Shown in pieces: positions 1-7,680 of a stretch of DNA of 64,000 nucleotides. The stretch spans positions 3,410,001 through 3,474,000 of the forward strand of contig NZ_CP182947.1 of NCBI RefSeq assembly GCF_048320135.1, written 5' to 3'. Every line of letters begins with the position of its first letter. The first letter of the stretch is position 1. The position numbers and the translations under genes were made by a program. Below the pieces are notes generated by a model that saw only the letters and a program-made list of their open reading frames with translations, did not search any database and was not told the DNA's origin. The DNA comes from Ideonella_A sakaiensis_A. Its GTDB lineage: Bacteria; Pseudomonadota; Gammaproteobacteria; Burkholderiales; Burkholderiaceae_C.

Positions 1-49
1 CCGGGGCGGTTCATTATCCTTCGCGCGGGCCAGGGCGCAAGCCGTCGTC

Positions 50-73
50 TCCCGCTTTGCTCAAACGTTAGGC
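50..73 (+). other. attC right half (integron recombination site remnant)
   Basis: The stretch ends in gctcaaacgttaggc, a textbook L'/R' arm of an integron attC site; the R' box GTTAGGC is at 67-73. The methyltransferase start codon follows 12 bases later, the usual cassette layout. The left half of this site lies outside or is lost at the window edge. Confidence 0.7.
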
Positions 74-85
74 GTCGCAATCCGC

Positions 86-667
86 ATGCTCCCCGATCCC
101 TGGCTCAAGCGCTGGCTTCCGCTGGTACAAGAATCCAGCCGCACGGCCCCGGTGCTTGAAATTGGCTGCGGCAGCGGTGACGACACCGCTACGTTGAACG
201 CCGCTGGCTTGGCTGTTACTGCCATCGACCTATCCGCCGCAGCTGCAGCGGCTACCAAGCGGCGCGTCCCCACTGCAATTGTCGAGTGCAGAGACGTTCG
301 CGAACCATTTCCTGTTGCTGAAGGTGGGGCTGGTGCAGTGGTCGCCAGCCTGACCCTGCACTACTTTCCATGGTCAGAGACCGTTGGTCTGGTAGAGAGA
401 ATCCGACGCACTCTTCGGCCCAACGGCGTATTCCTGTGCCGACTCAACTCGACCGAGGACAAGAACTTCGGCGCGACCGGGCATCCAGTCATCGAGCGCA
501 ACTACTATTTGGTAGACGGCCAGCCTAAACGTTTCTTTGATGAGGCAAGCGTAGATTGCCTGTTTGAGGCCGGGTGGCATGTGCTTTCCAAGGAGCACCT
601 TGTATCGCGAAAGTACGTCCAGCAGAAGGCGCTCTGGGAAGTTGTGCTCCGTCGCGTTGATGCCTAA
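86..667 (+). CDS. class I SAM-dependent methyltransferase (cassette-borne)
   Basis: A 193-residue protein with a Rossmann-fold methyltransferase core. Motif I is VLEIGCGSG at residues 23-31, and an acidic residue after the second strand (AIDLS) would bind the SAM ribose; a typical post-motif segment (LRPNGVFLCRL) follows. The substrate cannot be told from sequence. The first ATG after the attC R' box was taken as the start although no good ribosome site is visible, as is common in cassettes. The stop codon TAA lies inside the next R'' box (GCCTAAC), so gene and site fit together as an integron cassette. Confidence 0.85.
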   Translation: MLPDPWLKRWLPLVQESSRTAPVLEIGCGSGDDTATLNAAGLAVTAIDLSAAAAAATKRRVPTAIVECRDVREPFPVAEGGAGAVVASLTLHYFPWSETVGLVERIRRTLRPNGVFLCRLNSTEDKNFGATGHPVIERNYYLVDGQPKRFFDEASVDCLFEAGWHVLSKEHLVSRKYVQQKALWEVVLRRVDA

Positions 668-690
668 CCCCTCGCTCAAGCGGAGCGCCA
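662..690 (+). other. attC left half (R''-L'' arm)
   Basis: GCCTAAC at 662-668 fits the R'' consensus RYYYAAC, followed by ctcaagcggagcg typical of the L'' arm. The same arm recurs at 1227. No matching R' arm is visible before the next gene, so this attC appears truncated. Confidence 0.6.
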
Positions 691-695
691 ACGGA

Positions 696-1232
696 ATGCC
701 ATCTGGCCCCGGCTGGCATCTCACTCCCTGCGTGCTCATCCGTCCCGAATCAGCTGCCGATTTGTCCGCCATCCGTGCGCTCACTGCTCGAGCTTTCGCG
801 GGCGTGCCGTACTCAGACGGCTCTGAGCCGGGCATTGTGGAGGGGCTTCGCGCCTCTCATGCGTTGGCAATCTCCCTGGTAGCTGACCATGAGGGTACCC
901 TGGTGGGTCATGTGGCCGTCTCGGCTGTATCCATCTCCGACAACACAAGCGGCTGGTTCGGACTCGGACCCATCTCCGTCGAACCGAGCTATCAAGGTAG
1001 GGGCATTGGCTCGAAGCTCGTGCATGCCGCACTTGAAGAGCTTCGTGGCCAAGGAGCCTCGGGATGCGTTGTCCTTGGTGACCCCGCCTACTACAAGCGC
1101 TTCGGCTTTATCCACGAGCACGACCTCAAGTACCCAGGTCCGCCTGCTGAATACTTCATGGCCCTCGAGTTCGGTTCGTCGCATCCTCATGGGCTGGTCA
1201 AGTACCACGCCGCGTTCGGCGGCGTGGCCTAA
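696..1232 (+). CDS. GNAT acetyltransferase, YhbS-like
   Basis: About 178 residues forming one GNAT domain. The acetyl-CoA loop is QGRGIG in the context VEPSYQGRGIGSKL, followed by VLGDPAYYKRFGF, which is characteristic of the YhbS (COG3153) branch. The target is unknown. The start is uncertain: ATG 696, ATG 660 (inside the attC arm) and GTG 732 are in frame, and the domain itself begins near GTG 732. Like its neighbour, it ends with a TAA inside an R'' box (GCCTAAC, 1227-1233), supporting a second cassette. Confidence 0.85.
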   Translation: MPSGPGWHLTPCVLIRPESAADLSAIRALTARAFAGVPYSDGSEPGIVEGLRASHALAISLVADHEGTLVGHVAVSAVSISDNTSGWFGLGPISVEPSYQGRGIGSKLVHAALEELRGQGASGCVVLGDPAYYKRFGFIHEHDLKYPGPPAEYFMALEFGSSHPHGLVKYHAAFGGVA

Positions 1233-1250
1233 CCCGTCTCAAGCGGAGCG
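1227..1250 (+). other. attC left half (R''-L'' arm)
   Basis: GCCTAAC at 1227-1233 followed by ctcaagcggagcg, the same arm as at 662. A weak right-arm candidate (ccgttggcg) lies near 1287-1295 but departs from the GTTRRRY consensus. Confidence 0.6.
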
Positions 1251-1370
1251 TACGGGCTTGTGTCGGTTATCCTGCGCCTTACCGGTCAAAGCCGTTGGCG
1301 CCCGCTTAGCGAGCACTAGTCGAGCAGATTGCTGAGCAATGATTTCTCTGCGGCGGCTAGCCCTCGAAAA

Positions 1371-1490
1371 ATGTTCGGTTCTGGCTTCTCCACTCCCAAG
1401 ACAAAGCGACAAAGGGTCGTCTGGTGGATCGCGTTCTGCTTGATCGTTGGCTTCGCGGCATACATTGCGTTCCGGCACGTCTGGGCATAG
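1371..1490 (+). CDS. small single-pass membrane protein (39 residues)
   Basis: A short frame from ATG 1371 encodes 39 residues: a basic N-terminal part (TPKTKRQR) followed by one hydrophobic helix, VVWWIAFCLIVGFAAYIAF, and a short tail. Basic-then-hydrophobic order predicts an inner-membrane anchor with the N-terminus inside. It fills the otherwise empty 430-base gap between an attC left arm (1227) and an attC right arm (1641), exactly where a cassette gene would be expected. No family recognised and no clear ribosome site. A longer antisense frame covers the same stretch but has no domain-like content. Confidence 0.45.
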   Translation: MFGSGFSTPKTKRQRVVWWIAFCLIVGFAAYIAFRHVWA

Positions 1491-1620
1491 CACCGCGGGC
1501 GACATTCCATTGCACGTCGGATTCGTGTCGTCGCCACGCCTGGCGTGAACAATCGGAATCCGCGGCCTGACCTTTCCATCTGGCGGACGCGTTCCAGCAG
1601 GCTTGCCTGCTTCTACACTC

Positions 1621-1641
1621 CGCTCATGTCGAACGTTCGGC
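1621..1641 (+). other. attC right half (degenerate R')
   Basis: cgctcatgtcgaacgttcggc resembles the common L'/R' arm cgct...tcgaacgttaggc; the R' box here is GTTCGGC (1635-1641), one base off consensus. The GFA start codon follows 22 bases later. Confidence 0.45.
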
Positions 1642-1662
1642 GTCAAGATTAGACAGCTCAAG

Positions 1663-2070
1663 ATGCTCACTCCAATATCGGGCGGATGCGCCTGCGGATC
1701 GGTCCGCTACACCTGCATCAGCGAGCCGGTCGCTATGCTCAATTGCCACTGCCGAGACTGCCAAAGGGCAAGTGGCGCACCTTTCGCATCTGGCATCGTG
1801 GTTCGGACCGCAGACTTGAAGACGAGTCATGCGCCAAGTACATACTCTGTAAGTGGCAGTAGCGGTCAAGCAACGATCCGGAGCTTCTGCGGTTCTTGCG
1901 GCAGCCCGTTGTTCACCAGGGGCGAGTCGAATCCTGATTTCACTTCCATCCGGTTTCCCACGCTGGATGACACTTCCACGTTTCGGCCAATGCTCGATAT
2001 ATGGACATCGAGAGCGACGCAGTGGACATGCTTCGACCCGGGAATTCCACAGTTTCCCCAATCGCCATGA
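1663..2070 (+). CDS. GFA/CENP-V domain protein
   Basis: 135 residues with the zinc pattern of the glutathione-dependent formaldehyde-activating (GFA, DUF636) family: CAC at residues 9-11, CHCRDC at 28-33 and FCGSCGSPLF in the second half. The founding member helps form S-hydroxymethylglutathione, but most small GFA proteins have no known substrate. It lies just after a degenerate attC right arm and before an attC-like left arm, so it is probably an old cassette. Start taken as the ATG nearest the domain. Confidence 0.85.
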   Translation: MLTPISGGCACGSVRYTCISEPVAMLNCHCRDCQRASGAPFASGIVVRTADLKTSHAPSTYSVSGSSGQATIRSFCGSCGSPLFTRGESNPDFTSIRFPTLDDTSTFRPMLDIWTSRATQWTCFDPGIPQFPQSP

Positions 2071-2088
2071 CGGCAGCTTCGCATTGAC

Positions 2089-2113
2089 GCCTGACCACGC
2101 GCTGAGGCGGACC
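2089..2113 (+). other. degenerate attC left arm
   Basis: GCCTGAC (2089-2095) followed by cacgcgctgaggcggacc resembles the R''-L'' arms at 662 and 1227 (gcctaaccc...ctcaagcgga) with several substitutions. It begins 19 bases past the GFA stop. Confidence 0.35.
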
Positions 2114-2211
2114 CGCGCCGGCATATGGGCCGGGCGTCCGTTCGTTCTGGCCCAGCCGCCTGCCGGCGTGGGCCGCTGGGCTCACACCTCAAGCCGCTCA
2201 AGGCGCGCACC

Positions 2212-2697
2212 GTGACTGTCCCGCCGGCAATTCAGCCGTTCTGGCGTGAATTTGTCTCCACGATCGGGCACGATCCTGTTGACCGCTTCAACGAGGCCTT
2301 CCACTTCGATGACAACGCACCGAGCGCGGACGAGCTCGCTGGGTTGGTTCTGGCGGGCAGGAAACGGGCGACCGCGGCCCTTGCATGGGCCTACGAGTCG
2401 GCAGGCAAGGCAGTCCCGAAGGCCGGTGATCTCAGTATCGTCACCCTGTTTTCCGGAGAGCCTGTCTGCATCATCGAGACCCGGGACATCCAGATCGTGC
2501 CGTTTTCCGAGGTCGACGCAGACTTCGCAGCAACGGAAGGTGAGGGGGATGGCTCGCTCGCTTACTGGCAACGGGCCCACAGGGCGTTCTTCGGTCGCGA
2601 ATGCGAGCGCCTCGGTCGTGATTTCAACATCACCGTACCTGTTGTCTGCGAGAGGTTTGCGGTTATATACCCTCGTCCTGGTGAGAATTCGACCTGA
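2212..2697 (+). CDS. ASCH domain protein
   Basis: 161 residues from GTG 2212, matching the ASCH/PUA-like family (COG4405): an N-terminal helix (PFWREFVSTIG), the motif GRKRATAAL where a small RNA- or nucleotide-binding loop is expected, and the conserved tail AYWQRAHRAFF followed by PVVCERFAVIYP. ASCH proteins are thought to bind RNA or modified nucleotides; the exact role is unknown. An upstream in-frame ATG at 2125 would add 29 residues of unconserved, shadow-like sequence, so the GTG was preferred. Confidence 0.75.
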   Translation: MTVPPAIQPFWREFVSTIGHDPVDRFNEAFHFDDNAPSADELAGLVLAGRKRATAALAWAYESAGKAVPKAGDLSIVTLFSGEPVCIIETRDIQIVPFSEVDADFAATEGEGDGSLAYWQRAHRAFFGRECERLGRDFNITVPVVCERFAVIYPRPGENST

Positions 2698-2835
2698 CCA
2701 GTCGTCAACCGAAACACTCCGTTGCCCCGGTTGACTCCAACGTGAAGCGGCACCAAGTCGTCATCGTGACGCTTCCGCCTCGACTTCGGCGCGCTGCTGT
2801 ATCCTGAGTTCTTCCTGGTACCTCATAGGTGGTCC

Positions 2836-3303
2836 ATGAATCGCGCGGCATTCATTACCTTGCTTGCATCGCTTACCCTGGGCTGCACTACCGCGCCGCC
2901 CCTCATGTCGAATTCCGACGAGGCCGCGATCCGGGAATTGGAAGAACGAGAGCGTGATGCTGTCTTGAATCGTGACACTGCTGCTCTCGTGCAGTTGTGG
3001 TCAGAGCGGTTTGCAGTCAATACGCCAGCCAACCAAGTTTCACCTGACCGGAACGCTGTGCTGAATCGCATGCGCCAAGGCTTGATTCACTATTCCCGGT
3101 TTGAGCGGCGGATCGAGTTGGTCCGGGTCCATGGCGACATCGCCGTCGTCATGGGTGGGGAGACGATTCAGGCCACTGGCGCAGCGCCCATGACGGGCCA
3201 GACCGCGGAGCGCCGCTTCAGCCACATATGGCACCAGGAAGGCGGCGCATGGCGCTTGGTCGCCAGGCACGCGAACGTCATCGCTCCGCCTGCTTCGCGG
3301 TAA
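2836..3303 (+). CDS. NTF2-like (DUF4440) lipoprotein
   Basis: 155 residues. The N-terminus has a short hydrophobic signal ending in the lipobox LTLGC (Cys17), so the mature protein is probably lipid-anchored in the envelope. The rest fits a DUF4440/SnoaL-type NTF2 fold: EEAIRELEERERDAVLNRD-like helix, then RFSHIWHQEGGAWRLVARH. Such domains bind small ligands or act as hydrolases/isomerases; no specific role is evident. An attC R'' box (GCCTAAC, 3316-3322) follows 12 bases past the stop. Confidence 0.75.
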   Translation: MNRAAFITLLASLTLGCTTAPPLMSNSDEAAIRELEERERDAVLNRDTAALVQLWSERFAVNTPANQVSPDRNAVLNRMRQGLIHYSRFERRIELVRVHGDIAVVMGGETIQATGAAPMTGQTAERRFSHIWHQEGGAWRLVARHANVIAPPASR

Positions 3304-3315
3304 GTTCAATGTGCC

Positions 3316-3334
3316 GCCTAACCGCTCTGCAAGG
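3316..3334 (+). other. attC left arm remnant
   Basis: GCCTAAC at 3316-3322 matches the R'' consensus, then cgctctgcaagg resembles the L'' arm. It sits 12 bases past the lipoprotein stop, as at the other sites. No right arm is evident before 3394. Confidence 0.4.
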
Positions 3335-3393
3335 ACTTCCCTCCTGGTCGATGGAGGTGTGAATCCGTTGTTGTTTGCCGGCGCGCCCCCCTG

Positions 3394-3861
3394 ATGTCGA
3401 ACTTCGTTCATCGCCAATTGCCACCGATCCGTGCGCTTCTCCTGGGCTTCGCGGCACTGTTGTTCGCTTTGCTTGGTGCGGCTGTCCCGGTCTTGTTCAC
3501 GCCGCAGATGGTGGTCATCGGCGGCGGCGCCGCGCCTCTCGAGTCACGTGCAGCGATTTCGCGCGAAGAGATGGACGCGCGAACCCGAAGCGCAGAGGCC
3601 GAGTTGGCGGCCGTGCGCGCACAAGCCGATGACGTCGGATTTGCTGCCGTGCTTCGGCGAGACGTCGCACGGTACCTTGCGGTCTTCGGGCCCGTTGCGC
3701 TTCTTGTGTTCGCTTGGCCACTCGGCAAGGTCCCTGCCAAACAGATCGGTGGCTTTGCGGCGCCCGTGAGCGGGGCAATGTTCCTGCTCGGCCCGAGCGA
3801 ACTCGGGCTGGTACTGCTTTCGCTGTCGCTCTCTGTGCTGGTTCTTTTCAGGCGCGTGTAG
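3394..3861 (+). CDS. membrane protein of unknown function
   Basis: 155 residues with hydrophobic segments at about 13-36, 95-110 and 122-151, and a polar central part (about 50-88) rich in Glu, Arg and Ala that may form a short helix. I do not recognise a family. The neighbours upstream are cassette-like genes, so it may be the last cassette of the array; downstream genes show no attC traces. Confidence 0.6.
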   Translation: MSNFVHRQLPPIRALLLGFAALLFALLGAAVPVLFTPQMVVIGGGAAPLESRAAISREEMDARTRSAEAELAAVRAQADDVGFAAVLRRDVARYLAVFGPVALLVFAWPLGKVPAKQIGGFAAPVSGAMFLLGPSELGLVLLSLSLSVLVLFRRV

Positions 3862-3910
3862 CTGCGGCAGGTTATTCTTGCGCCCGCCCAGCCCGAAAGT
3901 CAGGCCGCCC

Positions 3911-4393
3911 ATGACAGGCATTGCAGACCGCGTCGCCTTGAGAGAGATCACCGCAGACACGGTACGGGCGGTGACCGGACTCGCGGTCACCGAATACCAG
4001 AACCGCTTTGTCGCACCGAATGCGGTGTCGTTGGCGCAGGCGCTTTTTGCGCCGGAGGCCTGGTACAGGGCGATCTACCTCGATGAGCAGCCGGTGGGAT
4101 TCGTCATGCTGTCCGACGAATCGCTGCGTGAGCCGCTGCCAGACAAGCCGGAGGTCGGGGTCTGGCGCTTCATGGTGGATGCGAAGCATCAGCACAAGGG
4201 CATTGGCAGGGCGGCGATGCTGCTCGTCATCGAGCACGTGCGCAGCAAGGGGTTCAAGAAGCTGGCCCTCTCCTACGTGCCGGCAGACGGCGGCCCCGAA
4301 CCGTTGTACCTGTCGCTTGGCTTCCGTCCGACCGGTGCAGTGGACGAAGGCGAAGTCGTGATGGAACTGCAGCTTGATGCGAGTGCGGGCTGA
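3911..4393 (+). CDS. GNAT acetyltransferase, polyamine-type (BltD/PaiA-like)
   Basis: 160 residues. The N-terminal part (LREITADTVRAVTGL, then QNRFVAPNAVSLAQALF) is the signature of spermine/spermidine-type GNATs, followed by GFVML, WRFMVDAKHQHKGIG (acetyl-CoA loop) and the tail LYLSLGFRPTG. It probably transfers acetyl groups to a polyamine or similar amine; this rests on family resemblance only. ATG 3911 was chosen over the TTG at 3878 because the domain starts there. Confidence 0.85.
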   Translation: MTGIADRVALREITADTVRAVTGLAVTEYQNRFVAPNAVSLAQALFAPEAWYRAIYLDEQPVGFVMLSDESLREPLPDKPEVGVWRFMVDAKHQHKGIGRAAMLLVIEHVRSKGFKKLALSYVPADGGPEPLYLSLGFRPTGAVDEGEVVMELQLDASAG

Positions 4394-4464
4394 CCATCGT
4401 GCATGCGGAGAGCCAGTTGAACCTCGTCAAGCCCACCGGAACCGGCCCCGGCGGGGGAGCTTTC

Positions 4465-4989
4465 ATGCATCCGAGTGACTTGAACTTTTCCGAGATCGAT
4501 GTCGCGACCGGATCAGCCGACGTCGCCTCGTTCCTGGCTGCTCATGCCTGGCCCTTCCACACGCTGCCAAGGCTTGATCTTGCTGCGGCAGCGAGCGTGC
4601 CGCTGGGCCCGCCTGATCAGGTGCGAAGCTTCTGGATCAGCCAGCATGGCAAGAGAATCGGTGTCATCCGCCTGCTCGATCTCGACGACGTGGCGGATGG
4701 CAGCGTTCGGTTCGATCTGCGCGTTGCCGAAGAATCGCGTGGTCGCGGAGTCGGCCGGCACACGGTCTGCTGGCTCACGGACACGCTTTTTCGCGACTAC
4801 CCGTCGCTTCACCGGATCGAAGCGACCACCCGATTCGACAACTTGCCGATGCGGCGAGCGCTCGAAGCAAACGGGTATCGGCTCGAAGGCAGGCTCCGCG
4901 AGACCTGGCCGTCCGCAGACGGGGTTCGCCATGACACCGCACTATATGGCCGGCTGCGCAGCGACACCCGGCCGGACGCCGAGGCGTGA
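4465..4989 (+). CDS. GNAT acetyltransferase, RimJ/RimL-like
   Basis: 174 residues. Recognisable elements are GVIRLLDLDD, the FDLRVAEESRGRGVGRHTV strand and acetyl-CoA loop, and the C-terminal RRALEANGYRLEGRLRE seen in Acetyltransf_3 proteins. The start at ATG 4465 is decided by a strong ribosome site (gggggag, 4453-4459); an upstream in-frame GTG at 4399 has none. It follows the polyamine-type GNAT by 71 bases. Target unknown. Confidence 0.85.
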   Translation: MHPSDLNFSEIDVATGSADVASFLAAHAWPFHTLPRLDLAAAASVPLGPPDQVRSFWISQHGKRIGVIRLLDLDDVADGSVRFDLRVAEESRGRGVGRHTVCWLTDTLFRDYPSLHRIEATTRFDNLPMRRALEANGYRLEGRLRETWPSADGVRHDTALYGRLRSDTRPDAEA

Positions 4990-5031
4990 TGTCTTGAACG
5001 GCATGCGGGAAAGTTCGAGAATCGCCTCGCG

Positions 5032-5240
5032 TTGCAAGGTGCAGCAGTGTCACAGCCAGGAATTGTCGAAGTCGATCCGCAGGGCGTCACCAGGGCGGCA
5101 CACCTGCAAGGCCTTGCCAGAACGGTGCTCGCTGAGCTCGGGCGCAGGGCTATGCACGAATCGAACCCTTCGGTCCATACGCCGGTGATCCGACCAGCGT
5201 TTGTTTCGAGAAACTGCTGCAGAGTGAGCGCAACGCTTGA
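5032..5240 (+). pseudogene. frame-shifted C-terminal remnant of a GNAT gene
   Basis: Two frames together give a GNAT tail: GLARTVLAEL (about 5108-5140) in one frame and GYARIEPFGPYAGDPTSVCF (from about 5148) in another, ending in EKLLQSERNA and a stop at 5238-5240. The second piece has the PFGxYxxDPxSVxxxK ending of PhnO/YiaC-type GNATs, as in the intact gene at 28980. The N-terminal half and acetyl-CoA loop are not found. I therefore read it as a decayed gene. Confidence 0.45.
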
Positions 5241-5266
5241 GCTGGCAAAAACGTCGACTTCGGACC

Positions 5267-5755
5267 ATGCGCACGGCCATCATCGGTAACGCGGGCTCGG
5301 GGAAGTCGACGCTGGCGACCGCCATTTCGGGTGCGGCCCGGATCGCCGTCCTCGACCTCGACACCATCTTCTGGGCGCGCGATGCGGTGGCGGTGCCACG
5401 TCCCCACGAATCGGTAATGCGAGATCTGCACGAGTTCTGTGCAGAGCACCCGGAGTGGGTCATCGAGGGCTGTTACGGCCGGCTGATCGAAGCCGTTCTT
5501 GACTATCAGCCGCATCTGCTGTTTCTGCACCCGGGCAGGGAGACCTGCCTGGCCAACTGTCGCGCGCGGCCGTGGGAGCGGCACAAGTACAGATCGAAGG
5601 CAGAACAGGACACCCAGCTCGACACCTTGCTCGCCTGGGTGTCGAGCTACTACGATCGAGACGACCACATGTCGCTCCAGGGCCACCAGGCCATCTTTGA
5701 CGGCTATCAGGGTCCGAAGCAGTTGCTGACCCGATTGCCCCGACTTGCCCGGTAG
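5267..5755 (+). CDS. adenylate-kinase-like P-loop NTPase
   Basis: 162 residues starting with a Walker A motif, GNAGSGKST at residues 7-15. The pattern AVLDLDTIFW after the first helix and the later FLHPGRETCLANCRARPWE fit the COG0563-related small kinases found next to acetyltransferases in many genomes. It probably phosphorylates a small molecule, but the substrate is unknown. ATG 5267 places the P-loop at the N-terminus as usual; a TTG at 5237 is less likely. Confidence 0.8.
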   Translation: MRTAIIGNAGSGKSTLATAISGAARIAVLDLDTIFWARDAVAVPRPHESVMRDLHEFCAEHPEWVIEGCYGRLIEAVLDYQPHLLFLHPGRETCLANCRARPWERHKYRSKAEQDTQLDTLLAWVSSYYDRDDHMSLQGHQAIFDGYQGPKQLLTRLPRLAR

Positions 5756-5851
5756 CGTGCAGCGCAAACAAGACGCCGCGCTGCGCTTCGCTCGGTTGAA
5801 TCCCCAGGCCGCGCGGGTAGCATCAATGTTCGGCAGCCATGGAGGGTGCAG

Positions 5852-6208
5852 ATGACCGTTCGACGCATCGTGGCCAACATCCAGACCGGCAATCCGGCCC
5901 TGGCCAAAAAGTTCTACGCGGACATCCTCGGGCTGGAGCTGCTGATGGACAAGGACTGGATACGGACGTATGGATCGGGCGCGAAGATGTCGGTGCAGGT
6001 CAGCTTCATGAGCGAGGGTGGATCGGGCACACCGGTGCCCGATTTGTCGATCGAAGTCGATGACGTCGACAGCATTCTTGAAAAGTTCAAGGCGGCCGGA
6101 TTCGACATCGCGTACGGGCCGGTTGTCGAGCCCTGGGGTGTGCGCCGCTTCTTTGTCCGAGACCCGTTCGGGCGGCTTGTCAATGTGCTGTCGCACGTGA
6201 TGGCTTGA
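5852..6208 (+). CDS. VOC (glyoxalase/bleomycin-resistance) family protein
   Basis: 118 residues with the double beta-alpha-beta VOC layout: IVANIQTGNPALAKKFYADI at the N-terminus and RRFFVRDPFGRLVNVLSH at the C-terminus, where the conserved DPFG precedes a metal-site strand. It may act on a small electrophile or bind a drug. ATG 5852 follows the ribosome site ggaggg (5841-5846). Confidence 0.85.
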   Translation: MTVRRIVANIQTGNPALAKKFYADILGLELLMDKDWIRTYGSGAKMSVQVSFMSEGGSGTPVPDLSIEVDDVDSILEKFKAAGFDIAYGPVVEPWGVRRFFVRDPFGRLVNVLSHVMA

Positions 6209-6247
6209 GAAGATCTTCTGCGGCGATGTGAACCACGAGCAAGGCGC

Positions 6248-6517
6248 ATGAGCAAACAGGCGATTGCTGAACTACCCGGCCTCGGCCCCAAGTCCCAAGC
6301 CATGCTGGCGGGCGCCGGAATCACGAGTGTTGCGCAGCTCAGGCGGCTTGGCTCGGTTCGCGCGTATGCGATGGTCAAGGCAACGGGAACAAACGCGAGC
6401 CTGAACCTGCTGTGGGCGATCGAAGGCGCACTCACCGGCCTTGCCTGGCAGGTGGTTGCCAGAGAGCACAGGCTGAGCCTGCTGCTTGCCCTCGAGGATC
6501 TGGACCGCGATGTCTGA
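6248..6517 (+). CDS. TfoX C-terminal domain protein
   Basis: 89 residues corresponding to the isolated C-terminal domain of TfoX/Sxy: AELPGLGPKSQAMLAGAGI is a helix-hairpin-helix-like start and LNLLWAIEGALTG is the conserved core. In gamma-proteobacteria the full protein activates competence genes; single-domain forms are common and unassigned. An isolated TfoX N-domain gene lies at 9496 in the same strand and region. Its stop overlaps the start of the next gene (6510). Confidence 0.85.
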   Translation: MSKQAIAELPGLGPKSQAMLAGAGITSVAQLRRLGSVRAYAMVKATGTNASLNLLWAIEGALTGLAWQVVAREHRLSLLLALEDLDRDV

Positions 6518-7637
6518 GCCTTCCAGCCCGCGGGGCTTCACTGACGAAGCCAGCGCAGCAGTCATTCGTCGCGCGGTCGAATCCGATGCGCAGAGCCTGC
6601 TGGCGCTGCGGGAAGCACTGTTCGCCGAGTCCGACTACCTGCTGTGGGAACCCGGCGAATCGCGCGTCAAGGTCGAAGAGGAGCGCAAGCGCCTTCGCAG
6701 CCTTGACGGCGCCGGCAATTCGATCTGCCTGGTTGCCGTGCTCGACGGTGTTCCAGTGGGTTTCCTCAACGCGATCGGCTTCCAGGTCAACCGCCTTGCG
6801 CACGCGACGAAGCTGGCGCTGGCCGTCCGGCGCAGCCATTGGGGCAAGGGCATTGGTGCCGCACTGCTCGGTGAAGCGATGGCCTGGTCGCGCGCTGCCG
6901 GACTCGTCAGGGTCGAGCTGACGGTACACACCTCCAACCACAGGGCGATTGCACTCTACAGGCGCTTCGGCTTCGAGGTAGAAGGCCTGCGCCGCAGCTC
7001 GCTGCGTGTGGCAGGACGCGCTGTCGACGAATACCTGATGTCGGTCATCCATGCGGCCCCGGTGCCGGCAGACACGCCCGCAACATGCGGCCAGTCGGTC
7101 TCCGAGCTGGTCCTCCGACCGGCCGTGCCCGATGACGCGCTGTGCCTGTCGGTGCTGGCGATGCAGGTTTTCCTGGATACCTACGCCACGCAGGGCATTC
7201 GCCGGGCGGTTGCGCGAGAAGTGCTTACCGGCTACTCCGAGCAAGCGTTTTCCATCGCCATCGCGAACGAGCGGGCCCGGATCTGCGTCGCGGAGATGGC
7301 CGCGCATCTGGTCGGGTTCGCGCACGTCACCATCGGTGAATCGCATCAGCTGGCGCCGGCAGGTGCGCAGTCCGAACTGCTGCGCCTGTATGTCCAGGAA
7401 CCGTTCACCGGCAGGCATGTCGGCACACAACTCCTCGCCGAGGCGGAACGACTGGCCGTCGCAGCCGGATCCGACGTGTTGTGGCTCACCCCCTGGGTCC
7501 ACAACCACCGCGCGCTTGGCTTCTACCGACGCCGCGGCTATGCAGACTGTGGGCAGACCTGCTTTGTCTTCGAGGGCGAGTCGCATGAAAATCGGCTTTA
7601 TGCAAAGCGCATTGCCCCTCCGGACGGGTCTGCATGA
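6510..7637 (+). CDS. tandem double-GNAT acetyltransferase
   Basis: 375 residues made of two complete GNAT domains. Domain 1 (about 18-180) has RRSHWGKGIGAALL and the tail RAIALYRRFGFEVEG; domain 2 (about 205-370) has LYVQEPFTGRHVGTQLL and RALGFYRRRGYADCG. Both keep an acetyl-CoA-binding loop, so two active sites are possible, although in known two-domain GNATs one is often degenerate. ATG 6510 overlaps the tfoX-like gene by 8 bases, implying translational coupling. Confidence 0.85.
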   Translation: MSEPSSPRGFTDEASAAVIRRAVESDAQSLLALREALFAESDYLLWEPGESRVKVEEERKRLRSLDGAGNSICLVAVLDGVPVGFLNAIGFQVNRLAHATKLALAVRRSHWGKGIGAALLGEAMAWSRAAGLVRVELTVHTSNHRAIALYRRFGFEVEGLRRSSLRVAGRAVDEYLMSVIHAAPVPADTPATCGQSVSELVLRPAVPDDALCLSVLAMQVFLDTYATQGIRRAVAREVLTGYSEQAFSIAIANERARICVAEMAAHLVGFAHVTIGESHQLAPAGAQSELLRLYVQEPFTGRHVGTQLLAEAERLAVAAGSDVLWLTPWVHNHRALGFYRRRGYADCGQTCFVFEGESHENRLYAKRIAPPDGSA

Positions 7638-7680
7638 GCGCTGCCCGAACTGACAGGCCATGCTCTGTCGAGACGTACTG

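Noticed and set aside
1239..1670. 143-residue minus-strand frame in the cassette gap
   Set aside because: No domain or ribosome site; the 39-residue + strand membrane protein fits the cassette layout better.
5145..5180. tRNA-like T-arm (ggttcgattc on the minus strand)
   Set aside because: No acceptor or anticodon arms around it; the stretch encodes the tail of the GNAT relic.
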